A stretch of DNA of 64,000 nucleotides from Chrysomallon squamiferum (lineage: Eukaryota; Mollusca; Gastropoda; Neomphalida; Peltospiridae). Shown one piece after another: positions 26,201-42,088 of this stretch. The stretch covers positions 27,969,761 through 28,033,760 of the forward strand of contig CM022673.1 in the NCBI GenBank assembly GCA_012295275.1. Direction: 5' to 3'. The position numbers and the translations under genes were made by a program. The notes beneath the pieces were generated by a model, which searched no databases, was not told the origin of the DNA, and was given only the letters and a program-made list of their open reading frames with translations. Numbering within the stretch: the stretch's first letter is position 1; each line of letters begins with the position of its first letter.

Positions 26201-29066
26201 TAGGTTTTAGTAATGAAAAGGATCATTAATTTTTATCTCATTATCAGTAAGAATGGTTAAATAGCTAATAATTCATGCAAACAGCCTATTACGTACATCA
26301 ACAGCATTTAAACAAACACAATACTGACATTTTACCAGTCATAAATAACAATTAAAATGCATAGGTAATATATAATTTATAGACTAATGCATGGAAAAAT
26401 CTTCTTTTTCTTTTTTTGTAATTTCACATTAAACAAGTGGTTTTCTTTTCAAATAATTTGAATATCTATACTGTTCCACAGTTTAAAAGAAATGGGACAA
26501 CTGTATAGTTGCATAGTAATATATGTATATAATATTTTAAACTGTATGTTGAAAAAAACTGGCATGACATTTGTAATAAAAAAAAAATTAAATATAATTT
26601 TATATACATATATATATATATATATATATTTTAACTTCACCCTAAGAGCACTGCACATCTATCAAACAAATCTTATGGCTGAAATGTTTCAAATTAAGGA
26701 AATCAGTTCCAAAAAGCTGCTCTCAGTTTACACAGTGCTTACTGTTTGTGTCAACAGATACAGAACAAATGACCGAAGAATGTGAAAAATAATTTTCCTG
26801 TGTCTCTTTTGATTTAATATAACTTCTGTTTGTTTCGGGGATGGTGTCGTTTCATTGTTAAGTAAATTTCACTGTGTTAGTAAAACATGATGCTGACAAA
26901 TAGTTTTTGGAAAACACAAACACAATGACATGATAGGTTTTCCAGATATTTCTGGCATAAACACAGGTGTGAAATATTTTCAATCTGTGAAGACAAATTG
27001 TGTATGTCTTAGTTCAACAAATACTTCACACCTTCAAGTTTGTTCTTGGACAGTCCAATATATTTTCATTGAAATAATATTTAATTGTATTATATTGTTA
27101 TTAATATTTTTTTTTTAAAATTTTTTTTCTCAGCTTTATTTCTGTTATGTTGCAGCAACAGAACAAGGCTACAAGTTAGGTTCAAAGCTCTTTTTTTAAA
27201 AAAACAGTTTTATAAAAATATATATTTTATTATATAAAAATATTTTTATGTATTTAAAAAGAAGATGAAGAAGAAGAAAGAAGGAATAAATCTTATGGAT
27301 ATACTGTTCAACAAAATTTCTTGTATGCATGTTAGTTATTTTATGTATATTTTATTTATTTATTTATTTATAATAAAGAGATATTACATGGATTCTGTCT
27401 TGACATATAAAAGTTATCTATAATAATAGTTTATGGTAAAGATCCATTAACATTTTATTAGCAATTATTAGCAATATGTCATTTGATTATTTTACAAAGA
27501 ACATTTTCAGTTATAATGATTTTTGTTAACCACATATTCTTTATTTTATTTTCCAGTTTTGTAGATGTTATCAAAACCAATCATGAAAATGGGGTAGTTT
27601 ATAATGTTGTTTGTTTTGGTGTGTTTTTTGTTCTGAGAGAAGATAAAGATATTAAAACCTTTTTACCTGAAGATAAAATTATTATATTTTCAATCCAACA
27701 TCTATGAATATCTAATATAAAAAACCCCACCAAAAAAAAAAAAAACAAACAAAACTAAATAAATAATAATAAAATAATAAAATATAATAATAATAATAAT
27801 AATAATAACAACAATAATAATAAAAAGAATAAATAATAATAGTAAAAAAATAATAATAATAATAATAATAATAAAAATAATAACAAAATTTATATAACAT
27901 TTGCATTCTATAATTCCCTTTCCAATATACACTGACAGTAATTTATATTATCCTTTTTGTCTATGACTTCTGAACAGAGGGATTTCATTTTCTCTCTTTT
28001 TTTTCTCTCAAGTTTATTCTCTTACAAATCTCAATTCAATCATGATTGAAGCAATGAGTGCCAATTACACTGTGCAATATATCAAGTCTATAGCTGCCTC
28101 CAGAGTGGATAGCCATTACAGACGCACAAAGAACGGACAATGGAATATAGAAGTGTTATTTCTGTATGTATCATTGTATTTCTCTGCAAAACACTTAAGC
28201 CCCAGAGCTACACACGCTTGCTTTCGTTCGTACATAAACCAAGAACTGCATGATAAGGGCCCCACAGAGGCAAAAGACTTTTAATCAATTCCTCATATAT
28301 CTCCCACAGTATCAACTGTCACAGGGGCAAAGTTGTGCGTTTCCATGACGTCATTGGCGCTTGTCTTCGTGGAGTAGGTATCCATGGAAAAATGTATTAA
28401 GTCTTTATATAGTGTAACAGCTGTTGTGTCGCTGCATGTGTACATATCTGTGATAAGGTTTTATTGATTGGTGGGTGAGCAGCACTGGGAAGGGTGCCAG
28501 GCAGGACACTGCTCAGCACCGAACCAGCAAGTTGTGGTCTATATTTGACTTCCAGTATTGTACTCTCATATCGATAAATATGGATGCAGTAGCACTTTAA
28601 TAGCTCAGCTGGGTTTGGAATGAACTTTTCAAAATGAATTCTGTTAATAACTCTGACCATTCCCCCCCCAAAAAAAGTTTAAATGTTGTTTCTTTTTTTT
28701 TTTTTTTTTTAAACTTTCTTAAACATTCTAATATTATTATAGATTAAACTTTTATTATTATAATTTTTAATTTTTATTATTATTATTTTTTTAATTTGAA
28801 GGAAAGTACTTACTTTTAATAGGGAATATTTTTAAAATGCTTTTTTTTAAAAAATTGTGGATGAGAAACAAATTTAAGAAAAAAAAAATTCCAGAACAGA
28901 ATGGTTCATTTGTAAGTTAGTTGTTAGACTTCAGAGCCAATGTATGACAGATTTCAAGATCAATCTTTTATAAGCAAACACAATGGATAATTTCCCAGTC
29001 TAACAGAGTCATTTGCTTAGTTTATCAATTATTTTGGTACATACTGTCCAGTCTATGGTAAGGTAA

Positions 29067-29117
<51 letters not shown>

Positions 29118-31616
29118 TTTTTTTTTTAAATCTCTTGCAATTAATTATTGAGAAGAAATACACAACATTATTAAGAATGACACAAGAAAAACTGATTTAT
29201 ATAACCCTTAATAGTGGAATATGTAATGGTAACTTTAAACATTCATTCATTATTGATTGATTTTTTATATTACATTGCACAGATAACAAATCAATTCACT
29301 TAAAATAGATCTGTTAATTTTTCAGTTTTCAATTTAAACTAGTTTTCTTGGATATCTAGAAAACAAATTACTTATCCTGCTTACTGCAATATAAAAAAAA
29401 AAAAAAAAAAAAAAATTTGTATGAGAAAACTTGAAAGCAGTAAATAAAAGTTATAAATTTTATTTATGTGTAAACTTTGTTTAACTTATTAATAACACAA
29501 ACACACACATATACAATGGAAAAATGATTTTCAGCAAACACATAGAGACAAATATAAATGGTAAAGTGTGTACATAATTCACATATGACTAGAACTAGCA
29601 TTTGTATGTTAATAGTTTATCTTTTATGAAGAAAATTCTGTACATGGACGGAATAAAAAATAGTGTATTCTACATTAAGTATCTCTCCATAATATATGAA
29701 ATATATTCATTATAATTAATATCTGTAATTTTTCTACTGAATAAACCAAATTTTAACAACTCAGAGATATATTTATCACAGCCTAACATCACTACATCTT
29801 TCCAGTTAAACTGACACTGTTACCACATCACGACCAATCAACGCTGAACAATACACTGTTTTTTAATGGTCTGTGTCAATATATCATTTGATATATCAAT
29901 AATTTCCAGAGATTAAATTACTTATAAAAATCTACTCTTTGTGTTTGGTTAACATGATATGCTTACAACACTTTCAGGGCTAAAATATACGGGGATTTTT
30001 TTACAAGTGAGTGTCAGAAATAAAATTTGATTTATCAATCATTTTCAGAGAACAAATTAATTTTAAAATACACAGTCTAGATGAAGAACATATTTATTTA
30101 CACATTTTATATAGATATATAAATAAATATATATATATACACACACACACATGTATATGACTAATACTTTCAAATTTGTACAACAGGCTAATTATCAAAA
30201 TACCAAACATACAACAGCACTAATTCTTATCCAAATGGAAAATGGGTCTTAAATAACAAACAACAGCGAGAGGATAAAAAAACAAAACAAAAATATATTT
30301 GGGATAAATTCTGAAAGAGGATTAATATTGACGTTATTGGTGTTGGCTTGGTTTAAATTTGCACAGCTGTGCAAAGCACAAGGCATGTAAAATATTCCCT
30401 TGCCGTATACCTGCAACTGGCCCACAATGGATGTAAATAAGTTTTAAGTGTTTGGCGTCAAAGTAAATAATTTTTTGGACTTCTGACATTATAAAGTCAG
30501 CTGCGCAAACAGAGACAATGCCAGATCGGTGAGAATCACCACCTACTGTGATTTCCTCGAGAACTTACAATAAACAAGATACTTCTCGCTAAGATTATCT
30601 ATCAAGAATCCCCCAAAACCCTCGAGAAAACATTGAGAGAAAGCCTGATTTCTCCTAATCCAAGGTTGCTTAAGGAGTAATGGTGAATTAGGCATCACAA
30701 TTTCAACATCAATACTCCGTGCCATGTAAGACAATGAACACCAAGGACAGAAACTTTAACTAACGACGAACGTTTAAAAAAAAAAATCTTTTTTTTTAAT
30801 CTTTTTTTTTTTTTTTTAAACGTTCGTCTCTTGAGGACATTTTTTGGTCATTGGATGCACCTAGAGAACTGGCAAGACAGAATGAGTGTTTGTCCAGCAG
30901 AATCTTCATAAATGCGAGATCAATGCATTAGCCGAGAGATCTTGTGTACATATACAGAAGGAAACTTTTCGCGCCCCTGTGCGATTTCCTTCGTCGTATG
31001 TGACTCAATCTCCACACTACATTTGAAACACAAGAGTTGCAAACAAACAGGCCAAGAAAGCAGCAATTATTTGTAATATAAATATTCTCTGCACAAGCTG
31101 CATTATTTCATCTCTTATTGACAATTTAATAACCCTAATCAAGCAGTGGCCTAACCCAAGGTGGGGTGATCAAGTTGCACACTAAGCTAATTTGAAGAGT
31201 TGTTTGTCCTGTCCTTCACGTGCTACTGTTTTGGTATTGGAATATACAAAACTGAATTATTGATATTTAACTTTGCCTTCGTTTCGACAGGATATGGTGG
31301 TTTTTTTTTTTAATCTTAACATCTCCTTCAATATGCAATGCACAAAATGATGCCAAACTTACAATATTGAAATTATAACTTGCTTAGAAATTGATGGTTT
31401 TGAAATAAGTCCACAATGTCTGTTAACAATAAATATACTTTGATCAATGTGACTGGAAATTTGAAATTTACTTTTTTTTAAAAATCAACATTTTTGCCAT
31501 GTTGATATTTGGCCTTGAAAATGTTCAAATATCAACCTAGAGCAATATTCATTTTACAAGAAAATTCTACAAAAATAATAAAAAATTAGAACTGGAACAA
31601 AAATTAAAAAAAATAT

Positions 31617-31654
<38 letters not shown>

Positions 31655-34600
31655 ACAATAATAATGAATATAAAAATTAATAATAATATATTAAAATTTT
31701 ACTTTAAAAATTTACTTTTTTAATAATGACAGACCAAAAAAAAAAAAAAATGCTGTGTTTATGTTTGAAAACAAAACAAAACAACAACAACAAAAAAGAT
31801 GTAAGAAATGAAAGAACAATATTACCATAATTAAACCAGGTAAAATTTACCTTATTAGGTTCACACTTTAAAAGACAACATTTATAAGATTACTCATTTT
31901 AAAAATTAATTATTTTTTTCACCACATTTTAATATCCTTTAACTTGGCTTTCTAGGAAGGTATTAATTACAGAAAACTGACACTGAAATCCTATGAAAAA
32001 TCTGATTGAATTCAAAATCCCAAATGGGTGTGTTACAAATATAAATAAATCTTATTCTTAACAGACTGCATAAACTATCATATTTTTTAATCATTCCCAC
32101 TTGTATTTGGTTTGGACAGAAACGCAATGTATTTTTCATGAATTTTCAATTCACTTCTTCATTACAGTAAATAAATGGGTAATTATGTTTCGCTGTTGTA
32201 ATATATGACAAATTAAATCTAAGTACAGAAGCTGAATAATTTCCTCTGGGAAAAGAACAAATGTAATTTGGTAAACAAAAAGAAATATGCTGCAAGACTG
32301 ATGCATTACATATAAAGTATGTGCAGAGATTGATTCGTAATTTCAGGCTAAAGTAATTTGATATAATAATAACTAATGACATACAAAACTTTTGTAAATT
32401 GTAAATTAGTGCTTCTGCTTGTTGTGGTTGCAAAAACAATAATATATGCTACAAAATAAATAAATAAAAATAACAAATACAATTTTATATCATGCAGAAT
32501 GATAAATTCAGGCAAAAAGAGAAATTTAAATTATTACTTTTTATTTTTTCCTTGTAACTAACTACTTTTTTATAAATGTATTCTTTTGATACAATTTCTT
32601 TTTTTTTAATGAGCATTATAATTTTGTTAGACCTCAATATATATATAGTTAATATATAAGTTAATATAGTAATAATTTTATATGTAATGAATTAAAAAAA
32701 TTATGAATAAGATACTAATTTAAGTTCTATAATGTGGAAATGTATTCTTAAATTTCTTTTGTTATTTTGTTTTCAATGAATTATAAGAATTCAGCTGTCT
32801 TAACAACGGTATAAAATTACCATTGCATTAAAATGGACTGCACTTAAGAGAACTGGACAAAGCAAACAAACAGCAGAGTGAAGAGAATGGGAGCAGTATC
32901 TGATTCATCTGGAGTTGTTCTTCTCTCAATAAATTAGCAATGCATCTAATTAATGTTTTTACCTCTGTATGGGTGTGTGTGTGTGTGTGTGCAAAGCTTA
33001 CTCACTGAAAATTTATTCACAGATAAAAGAATGAATGTCACTTGCACTCATAAAAATTGAGTCCACTAAATTTATTTATTATCATAATTTTTTTTAATTT
33101 TTTTTTTTTTTTATTGTTCCCCCACCTAAATACATGGAAGATTACACTGACTCCCAGCATGGAATGGCACAGATTCTAATTTCCTGGCCCCTTGAATGAG
33201 ACAATTAGACCAGAAGATGAGTCATCATGCATTGCTCCAGACAAAATGCAGATCTATGGCAGTCATTATGTGTCACAGAGTTGCCAACTCATTAGATGAC
33301 GGGTCACTTCATGCTATATCGAATTTAAATTTTCAAAGATGTTTCAAAAAGAATCATCACTTTTAATCATTATAAACCAAAAATATACAACAACCAAAAA
33401 AAAAAAAAAAAAAAAAAAAAGAAAAAAAGAAGAAAATATCAAAAAAGGGGTTCTGCATAACTTTACATTCAATTATTTAAAGTTTCTACAAATTTAATTA
33501 ATTCACAGAATAATCAGCATGCAGTTTTTGATCGTCTGCGCTGAATATTTTTGGATGAATGGAGATTTTAGAATCTTTGACGTAGCAGTAAGAGTTCCAG
33601 GTTTTCTTGAAAGTGGCAAGAAATTGACATTCTATCATAAAGAACAAAGGCCATATGATCAGGAATAGAATACATGATGAAAAGTTCTGGTTATGTTCTG
33701 CAGCAGTGATTCTTAAACTGGTGAAGTGTTCACACAAAGATGAAATGACAGACATCAGAAGATAAAGGAATTTATGCATGTGAGATACAGTCTCGAGGAT
33801 GAATGTCAGTAAAACACTTCCAGAAACACTGTTCTGCAGCGCCAGTATGGTAAAAAACAACAAAAAACAACAAAAAAACAACAAAAAAACAACAAAAAAA
33901 CCCACTCATACATTAATTACAATTTAATAGGTTCTGTTTTTACTTTTAAATTTATTTCCATATGTCATATTATGACCTATAAAGCTTCTATTAGGATTAC
34001 TAAATGAATACAGGCTAGTAATATGTGAAAAAAAAAAAAAAATAAAAAATAAAACAGAAAAAATAAAAATAAAAATAAAAATAAGAAAACAATAGTAATG
34101 AACTAATAAAAATTCAGTTAACTACTGGTAAATTGTAAACCATGTTTTTTAAGGTCAAATTACTTGTAAATCACAGTTTCATTTGAAGAAATTATATTTT
34201 ATGTTATTAATATTTTTTCCATTAAGATAATATGACTGTGAAATATATCATGTTCTGCAAACAATGCTGTAGCTATGGATCTACAACATTTAATAACTTG
34301 CAATTAAAAAATATGATAATAATAATAATAAAAAACTAAAAAACATCAAAGCAGTTCATCTCTTAATCACTGTGTTGAAATTAATGCTATCTTATTAACT
34401 GTACATACATTTTGCTTTTATTAAGCGTTTCTAAATTAAAAAAATCCATTTTAAGTTAACAGTTTCAAAAAATAACTTTTTTTTTTTTTTTACTTTTCTG
34501 CTTTTTTTTTCATTTCTTTCACTTTTTAATTAATTAATTATTTAACAAAAAAAAAAAAAAAAAAAAAAATGAAAGATGACATTACAAAGAAAATGTTATG

Positions 34601-37521
34601 GTTTGTAACAAAGTCCAAATATGATTAATGATTTTCATCCTCAGCCAGTATAAACTCTGCAGTAACCATTCTAAGAAACTTATTAATTATAAAATAATTA
34701 AATAATTTAAATGAAGTTAACTGTGTAATGCATATATATATATATAATCATATGAAAATTAAAATTAATAGTCATGAAAACATATACGAATTAGTGTTTA
34801 AATTTTTTTATTTCACTATTTAAATGGGTAAAATATTTCTAAAAAATATCAGTTTGATGTCTGAAATTTAAATTTTATTGAATTTAAAATAATTTTAAAA
34901 CATAAACTGATTTTTAACATTAATGCAGCTGTATTATGTCATAAAAGCAAAATAAATAAATAAATAAATAAATAAAAGGAAGAAAAAGAATAAGAAAGAA
35001 TAATAATAAAAATAAAAATAAAAATAAAAATAAAAATAAAAATAAAAATAAAATAAAATAATGGAAAGAGCCAAAAAAAAAAAACCCTTCCTAGCCATTA
35101 AAAGATAAAATGATGAAGAGATTTTATATACATAAGCCTATAAAAACACAAAATAATTCTTCATGAAGAATCCAGTTTTAGACACGGTTAGTGGAACAAA
35201 ACCAATCATTGCAGCCAGCAGATTATTATGTTTGACTATTATTTGTCAGGCAGCAATTTTTTTCTTTTTTTAATTCTGTGTAATTGAATGATGATATATA
35301 AATGCATATCACAATAATGCAAACAAACAAAAATCAATAACTAGAAAATTAATGAACAAATGAGTCCCTTATACTTTTGTGTTAGCAAACGTGGAGCAGC
35401 TACAGTCATTTGCGTCATTAATTCTTATTTTTACGTTAACTTTTTTATTATTGTTGTTTAAGCTGATGAATATTTTTCACTTTAAAAATCATGCTTTAAG
35501 TGTTTTGAAATATCAATTAATAAGAAATGAATGCAGGTAAATTACAATATTTCAGTGAAAAGAGAATGTCACAGTGTAATACGTAGTTAATAATAAGATG
35601 CTGTTGGGACAGGTAAGACTTTTATAAATAATAATTCCCGCTTTTCACCGATAAAGAGAATTCTATGGAGAACTCAAAATCTGTTAAAAAAAAAATAAAA
35701 TAATAATGTAATCAAAATGATCAATTTCCTTTCAATATAGCTCTAGATCAGGAGAGAGGAAAAAAAGGAGAATAAAATCATTAACTATTCAGTTTTGAAA
35801 AGTATGCAAATATTAGTCAATTATTTTGTGGCACAATTAAGCACTTCCATTTAACTGTCTTGTTAGCATGGTTAGATGCATACAAAACCCCTGCATGCTT
35901 GACAATTACAAAAGGCAACTTTATTTAATCTCTTCCTATCCTTTGTCGTGATATTGATAATGTACACTATTACAAGAGAAATCAATAGGAGAAACTCTAT
36001 CCTCTCACCAGTTTTTTTTTCTTTTTTTTTTTTTTCTTTCTCTCATTTGTGCTACAAAGGTCAGAAAAAGCCGTGTTGTTAGTAATTATGCCTTTACCAA
36101 GACGCCACTTGGCAGATAGTGTGTGCCTTTGTTCTGTGTTGTGAGAGAATGATTAATACTACACTAATAACCGTTTCAATCGACACTTATTTCTTATCCT
36201 CACTAAGCAGCTTGACAAGCCCCACAGCAAAAAAAAAAAAAGTAGCGTTAAACGTAAGTAAACAGCGGCACAATGAGTCATTCCATTCTTTTCCTGGCAC
36301 AATATGCAGGCTTAGAGCCCATTGCAATTTAAGACATAATCAATATTTTCAAATACATTCATTAGATTAAAACACAGAAGGACACACATGCCCACACTCG
36401 CTGAAAGATGTATGACCTCATATAAATGGTATAAACAGAAGCAATTCAGATTGGAGATTTATGCTTAATATATTGGCAATTTCATTAAACCATGTATTTA
36501 CATAGCGGACCTCCTAAATGGAAGTAAAATCTTGACATGGGATATGAGGATCTACCAATATTGATCGTGAAAATATAAAAGCAGTGTGATTTCCATGGCG
36601 ACATGGGGGTCTCTGACATAAGTTGTAGCAGAAGCTGGTGTACGTCTTGATTTTAGTTATTTGTTGTCCACGGCTTTCATGCTATCAATACAACCTACTG
36701 ACAAGAAGCAAAACTGATTATGTAACAGCCAGTTGCTTGATCTTGCACACAGAATGTCAAACCCAAACAGAAAATAAAAAAAAATTATGTAACCAAGGAA
36801 ACATACTTTCTTATGAAGCCAGTTAATTGCAAAAAGAGGCTTGAACATTTCAAAGATATTAAATTGTTCTTGCCATTAAACAAATATTCCCCATGCATTT
36901 TGGCTTAATATATCTTAAGGTAATATGAAGAACATGACCCAGATGGCAAACTGAAAAGAGAAAAGAAAAAAAGTGAAAGAATAAGAAAAAAAAGGTTTAT
37001 TACTTGATCTAACTGTTGCCAACCTAATGAAGTCTGCTTCAGTGTTGTAATTGTTTTTAACATGCTTGTCTTTGGAATAATAATCCCTTTCTTTACTTGT
37101 CTTTCTTCCCCCATTACCAGCAACCTACATTTAAATTATTATTGTTCCCCAAACTGCTAAAACAGTATTTGAGCTACACAGCTGAATATATCACAGTATA
37201 TAATAATCAAGTACTTTTTTTTAAAACAATTACACCAAAATCTGCTGATAATTGGAATGCTTATTATGTTCCCATCTGTTAAAAGAATAATGAATTGTTT
37301 TTTTTTTAACTCTTCCTCCCTTTCTTTTTAATTATTTTTACTTTTTATTACAGTTTTTTGGTTGTTGAATAGGTGGAGACAAATCCTTTGTGATGAATGA
37401 ATAAAGCAAACATTTTGGAATTATATACAAGTAACCAGGCAAGAAAAGTACAGAATTTGCTAAACTGATTCAGAAATATTATATGTGAACTAATAAATAT
37501 ATAATAATAATAATAATAATA

Positions 37522-37556
<35 letters not shown>

Positions 37557-37794
37557 AATAAAAATAATAATAAAAATGATGATGATAATAATAATAATAA
37601 ATAAGTGAGATATGATGTCAATGGTTTTGTTTCTTCCATAAGCTGTCAGTATGATAGCTCATCAGAACATAGTTAAGTGATATGAGAAGTAAAGAACTCC
37701 CAAGTGTTAAAATGAAATACATTACTGGGTATATTAATACATTCCTGTCAGCATAAACAATTTGGTTAGTCATTTTCCACTACCATCACTGAAA

Positions 37795-37837
<43 letters not shown>

Positions 37838-40800
37838 ATATATATATATACAAATGTATATATATTTGTATATTTGTACTAGAAAATTTCTTAATAATTT
37901 CAGTAAGAGTCTATTGTTAATTGTTGTTTCTTTTTCTTTTTTCTTCTTACAATAATGCTATCATTTTCAGCTAATGCAGAAGCCTTTAGAATAAATGATT
38001 ACTGAATTAGTTTTGCTTTTTAAATAAAACACCCCAAAAACCAAAAACAAACAACAACCATAAAATAGAATAAAAGCATTCAACTATTCATACAGTGACA
38101 TCTGTACTATGGCCTCATATAAACAGTATAAACAGATGTAATTCGGACTGAAGATTTATACTTGATGTATCGGCAATTTCATTAAATCATGTTGGAACGG
38201 AGAATAAGTGATTTACAGCTGTCATCTGAGCAGGATGTAGCTCAGTGGGTTACAATTCAGACCAGGGTTTGATAGGTCAATGGATCAATCTTCATTAGTA
38301 CAGCCTTTAAGCTATATCCTATTCTAACTAGGGCTCCACATTTGACCACCAGTCAGTGGCATATAAAGAAATATATATTGAATTAATCACTTTGATTTAA
38401 TCAATAAACAAGAGATTAAGAAATGGTAATCTCATACATCTTTACAAAAAGATACAAAAAAAGATAACAATAAAAAAGGTAACCGAAGACAAGCTTAATG
38501 CTTAATATTCATTAAGCATTATGTTTTATTACAGAGCAACAGCTACAATAAAATGTATAAAACACACAAACCGAAACATTTATTCATCGTTAATGTACTC
38601 TAACTAAACCCTGTATCATCGCTAAACGATGTCTTTAATAAAAGTGTACTTGGACATATATAAATAACCTATTTAAACTTCCAAGTAAAAAAAATTAAAC
38701 AGAAAAGTTTAAAAAAAAAAAAAAAAAATCTAACCTAACACAGATATATATATAAATATATATATCTGTTTCTATACACCAATCAATTGTACAAATTTAC
38801 TCGAACCCAGACTAATATTTGTATGTATGTGTAATATCTATGTGACCTGCAATAACCATGTCTACCACAGGCAAACAGGCAGCTCTGTTTAGCTTACATG
38901 TTGTTCACAGAGTTCAGCCCAAATTACTCTTCTACCTATTTGCTGCAGAGACACACAACTGTATAAGTAGTTCCCGCTGTTCATTGATTTTCACATCGCC
39001 ACAATCTTAATGTATAAGAATATCCTAAATAAACACTGCTTAAGTAGTGCATGAATAAAGCAGAGTTGATGATGGTACTAACAAGAGCAAGAAAGAAGAA
39101 ACATCGATAACGATGCTGCGGCATATGGGAACCGTTTACTTTTAATTCTTTGTAATATTCAAAAGCAGTTAGATAAATGGAATACAAACATTTACTTTGT
39201 CATGTTGGGCATAATAACTGTTTATTTTATTTTATTCTTCTTTTTTTAATAATGGCCAAAATATTTATTTAAAAGGAATAAATAATAATATAAAAAAATA
39301 AAATAAAATGATATTATATAAAAAATAAAAAAGAAAAAACAACTACTGGTCAAATCAGAGTAGGTAGAGGCACATTGTTATCCTCTGAAAGATTCAACTT
39401 TGATTTCAGAAGCAATAGCTTTTTTAGTTTAATACACAGCTCTCTGAATAGGCTATTTGAAATAATTTAAATTTCCTTGCTTAATGCTGTACTACTAATA
39501 AATAGGATATGTAACAGAAAGATGAACAGGAAACAGGACAATGAAAAATTCATATCCAGCCAAAGATATTGTACTTTCTAGTCATTTGTTTTAAAGAGAA
39601 TTATTAATTCTATTATTTTTGTTTTCAATGTCTATAGTAGATATTTGAATGCTCAAAAGGAACATTTATATCAAGCATATGCTCTGCTAGTATCAAAACA
39701 AGTATATCTGAATAGGAAATGTATATTTGTAACAAATATGAAAAGCTTTTGATTGGTTGATTACATGAATAAATAAGTCATCCATTTCAATTCTAGTATT
39801 TGTATACTAATTTAGAAAAAATGTATTATATATAATAGGAACAAACTGTTTCTGCAATAAAGACAGTGCATTTAAAAAAAAAAAAAAAAAATGTATCTAC
39901 AACTTTATGCTGCAAAGGTTCATTGTTTTACACTGATCAGTGGTTAAAAACATACGAGTGTCAACAGAGCGGTATGACAAAGCGGAGTCTAATAAATGCC
40001 CCTCTCCAAGAGGCTTTTGTTTAAAGTTATTCCACTGCACACAAGAAGCTTGGAGTCTGTGTGTTTTTTGAGCTAACTACACACACAGGTGAGAAAAGTA
40101 CACGACTCGCATCACAGCGCTGCTTTGTGGGAGAACTTCAGACACGTACGTTTTCAAACGCTAAGCACTGCCGGCAAACACACAGTATACTCCTTGCCAT
40201 GTTTTCCACCTTCGCAGACCTATGTAAGTAAACACCGTCTTGTTTGTTCACTTCTTCTTTCTATTACGACATTATTTTATTGTTTCAGCTCTTAAAACAG
40301 CCCGCGAATCTCCATTTAATTGAATTACCTGACCCAATACGTATTTCTGCCAATCAAAATATACGTAATTAGATTTTAAATAGCGTTGTCCTGAGATCGC
40401 AAAAAGTCACAGCTTGTTTTTCGTGTACCTGTCATTAACAGCAATAATATATCACAAGAAATCCAATCAAACTGGGGAAAAAAAAATTTAAAATTAAAAT
40501 TAAAAAAATACAAGACATGCAAAGTAGCATATTAAAAAGTATGTTAATGGGTATTGTTACCAAATTATGAGATAATAAAAAAAAAATAATAATAATAATA
40601 AATAAATAAATAAATAAATAAAAAATAATAAAATAGTAAAATTAAATTATAAAGTACTTATTGCCTGTTTTCCAAATAAGGCTAAATAATGTTATTAAAA
40701 AGAAAATCAGAATATATACTGAAAATTATGGATCAGATAATAAGAAATTATATATATTCATTAGTAATTAAGATGAAATTTTGTTTAATGTTCCACATCT

Positions 40801-42052
40801 TTTCATTATTATCAGTTCTTTAATTCTCTAGATGTTAGTTCTTGACATTTAATTACATAGACATGATTTTATAACTTTCAAAAACTGACTGTACAGGTCA
40901 CTACTATTAACATTTATGAAATATATTTTCTACATTTTTTTCAACTAAAAATTAAAAATGTTTTTATTTTTTTAAATTAAAAAAATAAAATAAAGAAGAT
41001 TACAGAAAGGTTTTAAGTGATTGTGAATTAGCTGTTTGGACTAATGACAAATGAATTTTTGGGTGGTTTTCTTTTTATCTTTTTTTTTTTTTTATTAAAA
41101 AGTGAGATTTAAGTGATTGTTAAAACTTAATCTTTTTTGCTTTGTTTATAAGTAGGTTTTTCTCCCACTCAAAAATAATTATAACAAATGGAGTAAAACA
41201 TATTAACAAATTAAGGATTACTTTGAAAATGAGTAAGAAATGATACAAAATACTAACAACAACAACACAAAAAAAAAAAAAAAAAAAAAGTAGTAGAAGA
41301 AAAAAAAAAAATATAAAAAAAAAAAGAAAAAAGAACTGAATAAGGTACAAACATTCATTTAACAACTCCTTTGTATTTTTGTAAATCATTGTTAGATTTT
41401 AATTCTAAGTTGTTTTCTTTATAATGATAAGAGAAAGAGAATCCACTCAGTGAATAGTTTTAATCAATTTACAGCAAGGATTCCTTTTATATTCATCTTT
41501 CTGTAGAAAAGAAAGTATATATATCATACCTCTGATAAAAAAACAAAAAAAACATGGACTGACTTGCTGTTTTATAAAACTATAAAGACAAATGATTAAT
41601 TATAGATTTAAATTTAAAATTAGAGAAAAAAGAAAAGAGAATGAAACAACAACAAAAAAGGAAATGAAGCAACTACAAAAAAGTCAAATAAAAAATAAAT
41701 AAATAAAAACCAGACTATAAGAAAGAGGTCAGAATAATTTGTTAATGCACATGTAAAGCTTCCAAAGAAGTTGTTTTGGAACTTACTAGAAATTTTGGTT
41801 ATTTAACAGTCATTGATTTTTTTCCACTTGGTTCTGTACTGTTTTATGGTCAGAAAAATTAAGTAGCCTTAGAAATATAGCACGTATCGGGAATCGAGCT
41901 AATGACCATGATTACTATTATGGTTGTACAGTTTTAAAGTGGTTTTTTTTTTTCTTTTTTTTACAATATTTCACACCAGAATAATAAATAGGATCATAAT
42001 TCTTCTGTAGTAAGTTAATTTTATCTGATGCTGAGCTGCTTCTTCAGTATAG

Positions 42053-42088
<36 letters not shown>

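Noticed and set aside
28042-28284. 80-codon + strand ORF in the FUZ intron
   Set aside because: No recognised domain, no partner exons found and on the opposite strand to the host gene; kept only as part of an unexplained island.
29772-29793. TATCACAGCCTAACATC, matching the first 10 nt of the miR-2 family
   Set aside because: No complementary arm upstream or downstream to form a precursor hairpin.
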